Below are positions 53,171 to 63,358 of a stretch of 64,000 bases of DNA, piece after piece. Position numbers and translations under genes: made by a program. Within the stretch, counting starts at the first letter, position 1; each line of letters begins with the position of its first letter. The notes beneath the pieces are model-generated. The model was not told the origin of the DNA. It saw nothing but the letters and a program-made list of their open reading frames with translations, and searched no databases. Source of the DNA: Roridomyces roridus (taxonomy: Eukaryota; Basidiomycota; Agaricomycetes; Agaricales; Mycenaceae); the NCBI GenBank assembly GCA_029378245.1, contig JARKIF010000082.1, positions 1-64,000 of the forward strand, given 5' to 3'.

Positions 53171-53407
53171 CCGCTGCCATTCAATCTCGGCGCCGACGTC
53201 ATCGGCACCGGCCACCGCCGTCACTGTTCGCTGGACCACTCCCCATGCATTTTCAAATATCCACCCACAGGTGCCTGGAGCAAGAAGTGTGGTGTATTGA
53301 ATCGGATAATATATTTATAGGAGAGTTTTTTTGTGTGTTCATCTACAAACGATTATAGTCCCCGCCTTTGAGGGAGGTGATTTTTGACATCCACACATCG
53401 AATGCAG

Positions 53408-56400
53408 TCACGGTTGTGACATCGTCCAAAGAACAGGGCTCCAAGAGGAGGTTGCTGAGCCACGGGTTAATGCATATCTCGACGGTGCTGCTGCATGTGT
53501 GCCAGGCAACCGTGGGGCTCTGCTCGGTCGGACCGCTGCGATCGAAAGAGAGACAGATCTGGGCGGGGCTGAGCTTCCTTTACTATCAATACCTGGAGCC
53601 ACGACACTCACAATGAAGGAATCCGAAGAGCAAGGGGGGAGCAGAGGGCAATCGGTGATGGAATTGACAAAGGTCGTGCCGCGTATGCTAGGACTCTTCT
53701 TGTGCTTCCGATACGACTCGTCCGAGACGATACCTTCCTGGAGACGAGAGGAACCATCAGAATTAACGACAAGACTGCTTCTGAGCTCTCTGGGGAACCC
53801 GCAGCCCGACAACCAACGGCGGAAGCGCCAGATAAACAGATTAGCAAAGACCTGTGCAAGCTGGCTACGGTCGCTGGAGGAGGCCCAGGTGAAATGAGTG
53901 CGTTCAATGACATCTTTGGCGCCGCAAACCATCCTATCGTACAGCCCGAGGAGAATGTGTCGGATCTTGAGACTAGTGCCCAGAAACTATGGATTTGCTA
54001 GGTCAGCATGGATGCGAACGCAGATTGAAAGACCGACATCGGTGAGTTTCATGGGGTGCTTCAGTGGCATTCGCACACCGTCGGAGAGAGAGCGGAATTC
54101 TGCGTCGTCCCACGGGTTTGCACATCCCGTGAAATAGAGTGCGACCAGCCTACGATGGAGTCCCTTTTGTTGGACCGCTGTGCGTGGCTTGGAGAAGATC
54201 TTAATCTACGGGAAGGTCAGTACGGATCGAGCATACTAAAAGGCCACACACGTCGACCTCCAAGAGGTGAACAGCCAACGCCAAGCCACGATGGCTCTCG
54301 TCCGCCTTCGGATTCTCTGTGTCCCCAGAGACCTTGAAAACTTGCTCGGGGCGAATGTCCCACCATGGCTTGAGAATCGTGGCAGTGGCAGGATCCAATC
54401 TTGCAATGAACGCCAGGCTGAGATTGTCCGCGTCGAGGCACTGGGAGTCATGGTGCAAGGTCATGTATATGATGATGGGGCAGATGGGAATGGCCCCTGT
54501 AGCGAGCTGAAGCATGGTGAGGATTGCGTAACGCCCGTCAATGTAGTATTGGTAGCAACGTTCAGTGCCCTCTATGAAAGACTGGCGGGGATCAAAGGTA
54601 GGTCGGTAGAATCTTCCACTGTCTGCCCATCGACTCTGCGCTTTGACATCTCTGGGATCTTTCACTCGGAGCTGGAGCGCTGCGAGAAAGTGAGCGCGCT
54701 CAGGACCATCCCCGGTCCCTGAGTTGGCAAGGTCGTCTGAGTTGATGCTGCCTTGGAATGAGTAACGCTGTTGCTAGGAAGTGGGGCTCGCTCACAGGAA
54801 GTATCGGCGCAAGGTGTGGAAGAATCCGGCCTCGGTGGGGATTTGGGCGCATATGACACCAGGCTCACGAGCAAAGGCAAAATCAGGGTCCTTGTGATGG
54901 CGGATAGCACTGAACAGAGTGCGAGCGATTGCCTCTAGGGAAGGGCCCGATACGGAGACAGCGACGCAGCCTTCGGTATCAATTTGGTCCAAGACCGTAT
55001 CTCGCCAGTCCATTAGCTCATCTCCATCGGCACGCTCCCAGGGTGCGATCTCTGGTAAGCGAACCTGTAGTGCCTCAGGGGATTGAGATCGACTTTTTGG
55101 CGAATGAGGAGCGAGATTGAGGGGCAGGGGACTCGGCCAAACTTCTGGGGAGTCGTTCGAGAGATCCTATGGACATGGTCAGGTCCCTTGCCAATAAGGC
55201 TTGCTGAAAACAGTTACAATCACAGAAGACTCGAGCGGCTGAACATCAGGAAGGTCAATATCGCTGAGCATGTCCGGTGCGATAATGGGAGAGTCGACAC
55301 GCCGGCGAGTATTGGGAGTGTCAAGGCTGCCAACCTCCTCCTGCATGCATGAGATTCAGGAGCAGGCAGATACAGGAGTGCTCACCAGCGACAAGGATCG
55401 TTCACGCCGTCTGCCAAGCGAGGAGGTGCAATCATCGAAGCAGTCCAGATCGTCGACCTGGGTAGGGTCGAACTTGCTCCATACATGCCATGGGAAGCAG
55501 CGGTGCTTCTGGAGCATTGGATACCGGTGCTGAAGCGGACCTCTAAGATTCTGGTACAACGGAGCTGCCGATGTACAGATGATGAGACGGAGCTGGCAGG
55601 AGTCTGAGATGCACACACCGATGAACATAAGGCTCTTGCGACCGTCCTCAGGGTGGTCTACGCCTTTGCACACATTGCGGAGGCGTTTCTCCGTGAATTG
55701 GTACTCGTAGAGTTGGGCAAACGTGAGCGGACGATTGACGTCTGTGCGCTTGTTCTTGAACTCCAGAATTCCCCAAGCGCGATTGTTGTATTTCGTATCG
55801 GGCTCTTGGCGCTGGGTAGGTGGCGCGATCGGAGTTTGGGCCCAAGTCAACTGATCATTGATCGTGTTGTCTACGATGGTGAAAACCGAAGGATCTTCCC
55901 CTGCAGTAGCATCGGAGGTAGGAATATCCAGGTCAAACCACAGGTTATAGGGCTTCAACGCGGCAACAAGCTTCTCCATGTCCTGCAGAGTGCGAAATCG
56001 GTAATCAGGGGAAGGGCTTTGTTCGTCCTCCCCGTCACCCTGCTGGGAGTCGGTCAGTACAAGACAGAGGAAGATCTCAGGGAAGGGCTCACACAGAAGG
56101 GGAGGAGGCCCACGCTATAGGTGTGGTGACTCGGAGTGTCAGGTGCCTTCTTCGTCTTTGTTCTGCCTGGCTGAGATACGCTACTAGGCTCTGATGCAAA
56201 AACATTTCTGCCAGGGATGGAGCCGCCCCTACCACCTCTACCCCCTCCTCGGCCACCACGAACACTGGTCCCACTCGGACCGCCGCCACGACCGCGAGCG
56301 GTACCACGACCACGACCACTGACCGTACCACCACGGCTGTGTGGACGGATTGAATTATGCTGTGGGAGATTGGCAAGACGGCTTTGATCGCGCTGCTCCA

Positions 56401-57316
56401 AAACAGAGGCCCCGGACCTGCCAGCCGGAAGACTCTCCCACGTGTCGGGAATTGCGGGCGGCATGTAGTGTTCATTTGCAGGAGGCGCTTGAATGACGTC
56501 TCGGTAGATCTGGGCCGGCGGAGGGAGGACCTGAGATCCGTACGAAAATCGACTTGCTGGTTGGGAGGGCCTGGAGAGGTGTCAGTTTTTTTTTGATAGC
56601 CCACGAGAATGGTGACATACAGCGGAGGATCGGTCGCGTGGGTGCTAGCAGTGCTGGAAGGAAATGAAGGATTGGTGGACTGTGCTGCTCTGTGACAAGG
56701 TTTGAGATATTAAAAGTTACGAATTGAAGAAGGACATACAGAAGGTGATTTGCCGACAGCAGGTCGGCTGGTACATCGTGGTGTAGCCAGGGCTCCCTAC
56801 ACCCGGCACAAGGTGTGTCGTGCCTCCATGGGGCGGTGGTGGCCTGCAGGCAGCATAAGCCCGGCTCGCTCTAGCAGATACAAAAAAGTGATTGCGCACC
56901 GAGAGAAATCCTCCACATTGCTTGGAAGGAATACCAGCACGCCGCATATTGTTGTTTGGATCGCTGGGATTGTTCTGAGTAGCAAGGATGTGGGCGGTGT
57001 AGGGATGACCACAATTGCAGACATCTTGGAGACTTGGCGGCTGGAATTTGCGCTGAGCAAACCCAGGTCATATCTACACGGCAAAAAGCTCACGGTATAG
57101 CAAAAGCTCTCCCCCGAACCAAAGGTGGATGAGGTACAGCGACAATTTGAATGGAGACATCTCCCGCGCGGGGGGAATGCCATCTTGGACGGGAGCGCTG
57201 GTGGTCGATTGAGATGACAAGTCCACGACTCCTATACAGTTGTCCAGAAAAGGCAAAAATCGTAGGAAATATTGGAAAATAAAAATTGGGTGCTGATGCA
57301 TTGGAGCTGCACACAT
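53408..57316 (-). CDS. Transposon-encoded protein F: Cys/His cluster, RG box, PD-(D/E)XK-like motif
   Basis: About twelve exons. Exon 1 (possible starts 57316, 57301, 57160) ends LIHLWFGGELLLY. Next comes a zinc-binding-like cluster VCNCGHPYTAH, then MRRAGIPSKQCGGFLSVRNH (about 57030-56900). A Pro/Ser linker leads to an RG box (about 56345-56220; for instance RGRGRGTARGRGGG). Then RFRTLQDMEKLVAALKPYNL, a region with EPDTKYNNRAWGILEFKNKR (about 55800-55740), which fits a PD-(D/E)XK nuclease core with PD, ExK and spacing of about 11, then HRCFPWHVWSKFDP. Later exons read DTVLDQIDTEGCVAVSVSGP, EGTERCYQYYIDGRYAILTM, ILKPWWDIRPEQVFKV and GLHRRLVALYFTGCANPWDD. The stop is near 53408. No exact family recognised. 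The nuclease call is tentative; the start lies in the right subterminal repeat. Confidence 0.55.
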
Positions 57317-57568
57317 GCTGGACTGATAGGGGTTGGGAAGCCGAAGAAGATCAAGAAGCACATGAATGCAGTGTCGTGTGTTGTACATGTATTGCATTGA
57401 TCCAAGGTGAATGCATTAGACTTCGAATCAATAACATCATGGGAAATATCTACTTTGCACGACTCTGCATGCTGTTGCATGTCATTGCACTGTTGTGCAT
57501 GCCCATGCATCCCTCAGCACAACTTGCATTACTGTGCACCTGCATTTTGTCCAAGAAACCCCGCCATA
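57290..57568. repeat. Right terminal and subterminal repeats
   Basis: Mirror of the left end: reversed, it starts TATGGCGGGGTTTCTTGG and continues into GCTGAGGGATGCA. ATGCA/TGCAT motifs recur at about 57295, 57365, 57412, 57466-57480, 57497-57515 and 57540. It overlaps the 5' end of gene F. Confidence 0.72.
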
Positions 57569-57574
57569 ATTTTG
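57569..57574 (+). repeat. Target-site duplication, right (ATTTTG)
   Basis: Second copy of the six bases at 41773-41778; the G at 57574 also completes the split Ala codon of the recombinase. Confidence 0.88.
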
Positions 57575-58362
57575 CACCATGGCATGGAGACGAAGCGTGT
57601 GTCAAGAAGGTCTTGCGTGCTGTGGACAAAGAGGGAAAATTCACACGTCCACCGCGGGGACCTGTATCCGAGCAGCATATGCAATGCATACGCAGCAATC
57701 TCGATATCTCTACACCCCGCGGTGCAGCTCTTTGGGCTCTTGCATGCGCAGCATTTTGGGGTTGTCGTCGTCTCGGGGAATTGACTATCGGGAAGCTGGA
57801 CGGTTTTGATGCATCACACGACGTCTCCCGTTCCTCATCGCTATCACGGTCTAATGCCAGCGGCCTTTCGGTAATAACTATTCACCTCCCTTGGACGAAA
57901 ACTACCGGATCTCGGGGTGGCTCTCTCATTCTGACGGCCACCAACGACAACCTTTGTCCCGTCGCAGCCCTCGATAATCATTTAATCATCAACCATTCTC
58001 CGCCTCCCGACTCCCCATTTTTCGCTTTCCGCGACGGCAGCTGCTGGCGCCCCGTCGTCAAGTCGACTTTTATCGAATTGATTGGCAACATATTCAGGGC
58101 CAACAAACTCGAGCAGGTGTTCGGCCACAGCTTCCGTATTGGTGGCTCGGTACATTTGCTTTGTATGGGCGTCGAACCTCAGATTGTCATGAAGATCGGC
58201 GGATGGTCCTCGAACTGTTTTCTCATATATTGGCGGCGGCTGGAAACAGTCATCCCAGTCGCCTTATCCAAAGCATGGGCTAACAAACAACAGACATTTT
58301 GTTCGGCCAATGGTATAGCAGACGAGATTGCATCTGAAATAGATTTCATTACAGCTCGTTGA
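57575..58362 (+). pseudogene. Tyrosine recombinase, catalytic part
   Basis: Continuation of the frame broken at 41778. Catalytic residues are visible: Arg I in FWGCRRLGELTIG (about 57755), HxxR in GHSFRIGGS (about 58125-58150), the His/Trp position in GGWSSN, and the nucleophile Tyr in FLIYWRR (about 58225). AALDNHL, PPPDSPFFAFRDG and the helical tail fit the YR of mushroom DIRS-like elements. The stop is at 58360-58362. All catalytic residues intact, so the loss of function comes only from the insertion. Confidence 0.85.
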
Positions 58363-58489
58363 ATATAATCAAATTTCGCATAATTCCCGACACCTTTCTC
58401 TGTGTTGCTCCTCACGTTCGCCGCTCCTTCCCTGATGACTTCGCATCGCTCCAGCTAGGGTGCCCGACGCCGCAATAGCGCCCGCCGGA

Positions 58490-58795
58490 CGCGCTTTCGC
58501 TTTTGGAGCGTTGCTCCGTCGGGGTGTCCGTCTGGTCGCTTTGTCGTCGCCGGTCGGTTCATCCCAGTCTCGCGTCGCGTGGCCCTGGCCGCAGGCTCGC
58601 TTCCCCGCCTTTTCTCTTCCTTCACAAGGCGATGCATTCCTTTTGATGCATCAAGCGCGCCGGCGGCCAGAGGCCGCGTCCGACACAATCCAGACTTCGG
58701 ATTGCACTGTCTAGAGACCACCGGCTGATAAGTAATGCTTACACATTCCCGGCATGCACATGCCGGTCGCGCCGAAGGCGCCGCCTTCCTCTCTC
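58490..58795. other. Cluster of short DNA hairpins
   Basis: At least six stem-loops in 300 bp: GGAGC-GTT-GCTCC (58505-58517), GATGCAT/ATGCATC (58631-58652), GCGGCC-AGA-GGCCGC (58663-58677), AATCC/GGATT (58687-58703), CCGGCATG-CA-CATGCCGG (58749-58766) and GCGCC-GAA-GGCGC (58769-58781). They follow the recombinase stop and may belong to the 3' end of the retroelement or to the leader of the next gene. No coding support. Confidence 0.6.
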
Positions 58796-58869
58796 TCTCG
58801 AGTTCGTCCAGCGGCCTAGGTTCATTCCGTGCCAGCATATCTTTGCCTGTCATTCACACCACTCTTCAC

Positions 58870-60526
58870 ATGCCCGCGCCACAGACTAGCTTATCTCTCA
58901 GGCATCCTTACCTCGCCTCTCTTCTCATCCTCGTCCTCGTCCTCGTCGGTGGCCTATGTCGCGCGATTGTATGGATGAAGCAGATGAAAAACGAAATTCG
59001 CGCTCTGTTTGGCGAATTGTCGGCCCCAGCCCCCACGATGACCGTCACGTTGCGCGAGACGACCACCATGACCCAGCTCTCCGTTTCGACGTTCACGGCG
59101 ACCGTCACAGCGACCCCAGCCACTATAACGTCGACATACAGCCCTGAGATCTCTCCTTCATCCGCGCCATCCGCCACACCCTCCCCGCCCACTGAGGCCT
59201 CTTCTTTCTTCCACAGTCCATGGCTATTCGCCTTGCCCATCATGGTCGGTGCCCTGGTCTTGATTTACGCAATCTGGCGTTTCTTTTCTGGTCCTTGCGC
59301 CAGCGTGACCCCGCGCCGCCAGTCGCGGTCGAGGCCCAGCAGGAACCACCAGCTTTGGCCATTCCCCAACCCGCGCCGCGTGCGGTGGTCGCTCCTCCGG
59401 AAGCTCCCCCGCCATGTCCAGCTGGTCCTTTTGCCTTCGTTGACCTGGATCGTTTGCCTGGTCCCCCCAGTCCTTCATACTCCATAGCGACCTTTGTCGC
59501 CGAGCTTGAGGACCCGCCTGCCTCGCCACCTTGGTTGGCGGGATATCCCCACCTCCCTCAGCAGGTCCTCTCTCCCCTTCTCCCCGGTTCCCCGTCGTCA
59601 GAGAGCCAGGCGCAGCTCTTGATGATGATGCTCGTGCACCCCACTCCGAATCGGACTCGGTCTGGGACTTTCGTTCAATTCGACATCCATTTCCAGCTGC
59701 TCGCTGGCCTTTCATGGCAAGGGCAAGCGTCGAGAAACGGACGTGGAGGTGGTCTATAGCGACGCTGAGGAGCCCGATTCCAGCGGGATGTCGTCCCCAG
59801 CCCTCCCTGCAACACTTTCCTTCACGTCGCTGGGGGAACTGGGGTCGTTTTTGATGCACGAGAGAATCGAGGACTTGGAGGCCTTTGCTTCTTTTTCGGC
59901 GGAGTGGTCAGCCGGCCAAGGCACTGTACGAAGGGCAACGGGTGGAGGTGCCGCATACCGAGGCGGCAAGCTTCGCACAGGATCTTCACCAACCCTCGTC
60001 TACCTCGTCTCTTGCCCTCTATGAAATTTCGTCCACCTCCTCTCCGCCACCTGCGAGCTCCCCCATGCGTCCGAGTCAGCCAGCACCTTCCACTCCGTCG
60101 TCCCACGGCGAAGCTCACGAGGAGAGCGACTCGCTGGCGCATCTCGCTGCACTTCTAGCGGGTCGAGTGTCGGGCTGGGAGACCCTTAGCAACGAGCACC
60201 GCGCGCGTATCGTCCAAGAGCTCTCCGTTGCGAGGTCCATGACCTTTAGTGACGATGAGCTCGAAACCGTCGTCAAGTTTGTCGAGGTCATCACGGCGCG
60301 ACGAACTATCCCTCCCGATACCTCTTTCGGCAACCTCCACGGGCTTGCAGCTGCGAGGGAGGCGGTCGCGTCTGATGCTGCCGAGGCCGAGAAGGAAAAC
60401 ATTGCTCCATCCAACGCTTTGCCCGGGGGCTCGCACGACGGGTGGCCGTTCGGACCTAAGGACCCATCGCCGGCGCAGCTGGCCATGAAGAGGAGCCGTC
60501 GACCTGCGTTTTACTCTTTATCCTGA
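58870..60526 (+). pseudogene. Two-helix membrane protein gene with frameshifts
   Basis: MPAPQTSLSLRHPYLASLLI opens a first membrane helix (LASLLILVLVLVGGLCRAIV), a Thr/Ser-rich extracellular-like loop (TVTLRETTTMTQLSVSTFTA), a second helix (LFALPIMVGALVLIYAIWRF) and then a cytoplasmic part. The convincing reading changes frame near 59300 (to QQEPPALAIPQPAPRAVVAP), near 59610 (to DDDARAPHSESDSVWDF), near 59690 (to RRETDVEVVYSDAEEPDSSG) and near 59910 (to LYEGQRVEVPHTEAASFAQD), ending with FSDDELETVVKFVEVITARR and a stop at 60524. No splice sites fit these shifts. It is either a decaying gene or a stretch with several assembly indels. No family recognised. Confidence 0.55.
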
Positions 60527-60980
60527 ATCGGCCACATTGTATACTACACTATCCAATTATCTCACATGTATCTCTACTACTACACCCACATTGTATCCAA
60601 CTATCCCACATTGTATCCACATTGTATGCAACTAGCCCACATTTCAATGATGCATCTACTTCAAGCTGCCTCACACCGTCAGACATTCATCAAGACCCTT
60701 GAATTCCAAATAATCTGGGTGTACAGCAGTGGTATAATCTACAAATAGGTAGTATGGTAGGTCGAGAGTCGAGACCGATCGACAGCTCTAGGTTAGACAA
60801 GTAGCAAGCAGCAATGCAAAAAAAGACAGGGAAAGTACATATGTATCATAGTTAGCAGTATTTAATAGACTCCAGAGTGAGCATGAGCAAGAACGCGCAG
60901 ATACAGAAACAGAACACAGTCACAACAAAAACAACAAAAAACGCCCAAGCCCCAAGTAGACAATCGGATACACAGCTCAA
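60527..60980. other. Intergenic with short direct repeats
   Basis: Holds the 3' end of the upstream gene and a run of CACATTGTATCCAACTATCC-like repeats (about 60536-60640, four imperfect copies of CCACATTGTAT). No gene seen. Confidence 0.5.
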
Positions 60981-61138
60981 GAGCCGAGTGCCCCAATCCC
61001 GCGCCTGGCTCGGCTCGACAGAAGAGCACATCCCGGCTTCGGGAGCGCCCCGCTTGCCGCAAAGCGCAAGGGGCACGGGTATGCATCCGCCGCCGCAGCG
61101 GCGGGTATAGGAATCGCCCGTAGAAGCGAAGTACTTCG
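60981..61138. other. Second hairpin cluster near the G-alpha stop
   Basis: GAGCCGAG/CTCGGCTC (60981-61016), CCCG-GCTT-CGGG (61032-61043), GCCCC/GGGGC (61046-61073), CCGCCGC/GCGGCGG (61087-61104) and the perfect palindrome CGAAGTACTTCG (61127-61138). It lies just beyond the stop of the minus-strand G-alpha gene, so in RNA it would fold in the 3' UTR. Confidence 0.55.
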
Positions 61139-61154
61139 TCCCTTCCCTGGCGTG

Positions 61155-63358
61155 CTATAAGATCCCAGAGTCCTTCAGTGCGTTTTGCAGTATAGTCTCC
61201 TTGACTGCGGCAAACACCAGCCGAATATTCTTGGTATTCGTGGCTTGAGTGACGCTGAAATGGTTCTCAGTGCTTGCTACACGATACATAGAGGAAGCAT
61301 AAAACTCACTGAGGGTACACCGTCAACTTGGCTCGATTCTCCTGCATAAACTTCCACAGGATGTACTTGGCAGCCTTGTGCAGGTCGTTCCCGCCCGCAT
61401 ACTCCGCGAAAAACCGGCCGAGTGGAATCTTCGGTAGCTTCCTCTTGAAGACATCGATCTTGTTGAGAAACAATATGACGCTGGTCCGTAAGAACCAGCG
61501 TGAGTTGATGACGGATTCAAAGAGGTAGAGCGACTCGCGCATGCGGTTCTGGAGGTAGCTGTTAGCATACAGATGAGGGATATCAAGCAATGTGGGGTGA
61601 GCAGAATCAGCACTAGGATGACCGTAGTCCAGCCACAGAAGAGCCTAAGCTCCACGGCTCGAGCCTCGCGGAACGCTACACCGCCGACCCGCACAACAGG
61701 ACCGAAAGAAGACTCACCACCCGCCGCTCTTCCTCAAGGACTTGATCATACTCGCTCAGCGCAGTACAAAAGATGATACTCGTCACGCTGGCATATATAG
61801 GTCAGCATGAAAAGCGCCGATGAGACCACGGAAACGAACGCACCTCTCAAAACAATGTATCCACTTCTTCCGCTCGGAGCGCTGTCCGCCGACGTCGAAC
61901 ATGTGGATCCTGTGGGCGCATTAGTATGTTGGGTAGCGGTAGAGCTAGCTATGGAAAGGAGGAAAGAGAAGAGGAGGCACTAAAGGGATGTGCCGGCATG
62001 GGAACGACGTCATGTATGTGAAAAGGAAGAAGGATGGTGCGAGAGGATGTGGACGTGAGAGCAGGAGGTACCGGGGAATGAGACGAGCGGTGAGGGCCGG
62101 TGCAAGACGGTATGGGAAAGAAGATAAGATCGAAGGAATGACATCACCAGAGTGGCGAAAAGGCGGGCGAAGACAAGAAACCAGAAAACTCACGATAAAT
62201 CCCCCATCCAAAACCTCGTCTCAATAATGGCCGTACTCTTCGCTCGGGCGCGCAGGACGTCTTCTTCCGACGGGACGTACGTCGGTGCTGCGATACGGTG
62301 GATCTCACGAAAAAAGCTGGCTCGTTGTTATTATTGTATGTGAAGAGAAAAAACAGAGGACGTACTAGCTCGCGCTGTCCATGAGATAAAACTCTCCGGG
62401 ATGCTCGTCTACGGCCCGCTCAACAGCCGGCGAGCGGGAAATATGCCATATAGCGTCCGCCAGCGCAGGTGTGAGGAGGGTGTGTGTCTGCGTGAGGACG
62501 AAGGCGTCGGGGGCACCGCTCCCAGGGAATCCGTTGCCGCCGTGATTGGAGTTGGCGGTCGTCGGTCGTCGAGCTTCCCAATCACTCGGACGGCGACCAG
62601 CAGGCGCTGACGAGGGAAGACCAGCGAGTTCCCAATCGGTCGGCCTACGTCCGCCGCCGGCACTGAGATTCTGGTTCGGGGTAAGGTCGTCGACAAGTAT
62701 CCGATCGTCCCACTCGCTGCCCCTTCGTTCTGTTGCACGAGTAAATGGTACTGGATCGAGTCCCACCTCGACCGCGCCGTCCTCGAGATCACGCCGCCGA
62801 CCGAAATGCCCGTCCAGTGTGTCCCCATCCCCGTCTAGCGTGTCCACGTCCACGTCGACATCGGCTCGCACGATGGCTGGGAAAGCCTGTAACAGCTGCC
62901 CCGCCCACCGACCATCCTCTCCCAGCGCAGGCACGCCAATTCGCCTGACGACCTGCGCAAGTGTCCCCGCGCTATCGAGCACGTTCCGATAGATCGTATA
63001 CCGAAAGTCGGCGCGCGCCTTTTCGTCAAAACCACGTTGGTGGATGATCTTCATCTGCTTTACTACAAGGAGTTGAGGATCGAGTAGCATGGAAATGAGA
63101 TGGATAGGAACCTATGGTGCTCTTGCCCGACTGGCTTGGAATGAGAATTTGCCAGACAGAAGAAAGCAAGAACAAGAACGGACCTCTCCACTTCCTAGAC
63201 ACCGGTAAGCATGAGCAAGGCATAAGCAGATGGGACACACCGAGCAACAAGATCTTGCACTCCTTCTTGTAGCGCTTGGAGTCTGCAGCTATCTGGCGGT
63301 CGATAGCATCAGAGCGGGCGCGGTCTGTGCGGGATTCCTTGGATGCAGGCTGGCCCAT
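61155..63358 (-). CDS. Heterotrimeric G-protein alpha subunit, divergent, with long insertion
   Basis: GTP-binding signal transducer downstream of seven-helix receptors. Start [20 protein letters not shown] at 63358: MGxxxS is an N-myristoylation site. [13 protein letters not shown] leads to the P-loop, whose second half SGKSTI is seen at about 63128-63137; the usual first half GAGE is not clear and the splice there is uncertain. [12 protein letters not shown] follows. Between residues about 110 and 230 lies an insertion rich in Asp, Gly and Arg with a repeated [12 protein letters not shown] / [11 protein letters not shown] unit. The helical domain ends [20 protein letters not shown]. Switch I has [14 protein letters not shown], switch [20 protein letters not shown]4 [11 protein letters not shown]5 TQATNTKN, and the C-terminus is NALKDSGIL. 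About nine exons. Such expanded G-alpha paralogues are common in Agaricomycetes. The Arg of switch I and Gln of switch II are kept, so GTP hydrolysis should work. Confidence 0.85.

Larger units (their letters stand above)
41779..57568. mobile_element. 15,790 bp multi-gene DNA transposon (IS3EU-like)
   Basis: Ends are inverted: left TATGACTGTGTTTACTGG, right end reversed TATGGCGGGGTTTCTTGG, both running into GGACAAAATGCA, and 8-12 base matches continue inward (GCTGAGGGATGCA). It is flanked by ATTTTG on both sides. It encodes a DDE integrase-type transposase (42341-44148, plus), an unknown protein (44211-46046, plus) and three minus-strand proteins (46212-49054, 49123-51841, 53408-57316). The two gene groups converge near 46.1 kb. 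A tandem-repeat region lies at 52.27-53.17 kb. Termini 5'-TAT...ATA-3' and a 6 bp duplication match my memory of the IS3EU superfamily (TAY ends, 6 bp). All five genes look intact, so the copy may be recent. Confidence 0.87.
36189..58362 (+). mobile_element. DIRS-like tyrosine-recombinase retroelement (nested, broken)
   Basis: Envelope of one retroelement: gag-like region, RT, RNase H, then a tyrosine recombinase on the same strand. From memory, many Agaricomycete genomes hold this family with the same RT signature (DIESFHR...HCHPFG...SSNAG) and YR. Two later insertions split it: 39262-40038 in RT and 41779-57568 in YR. Removing each element plus one copy of its target duplication restores the reading frame in both places. 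The outer ends of the retroelement (split or inverted repeats) could not be found by eye; the coordinates given are the coding limits. Confidence 0.8.

Noticed and set aside
41779..57568. Starship-type giant element driven by a tyrosine recombinase
   Set aside because: The tyrosine recombinase belongs to the retroelement outside the insert; the insert has its own DDE transposase, inverted ends and a 6 bp duplication.
41779..57568. Polinton/Maverick or integrated virus
   Set aside because: No DNA polymerase B, capsid, packaging ATPase or protease was seen in the five genes, although an integrase-core protein is present.
41779..57568. KDZ or Plavaka (CACTA-like) transposon
   Set aside because: Those families have other transposase types and, from memory, other target duplication lengths and CACTA-like ends; here the ends are TATG and the duplication is 6 bp.
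58490..58795. Hammerhead ribozyme in the retroelement 3' region
   Set aside because: A CTGATGA occurs near 58430, but no matching GAAA core or third stem could be found.
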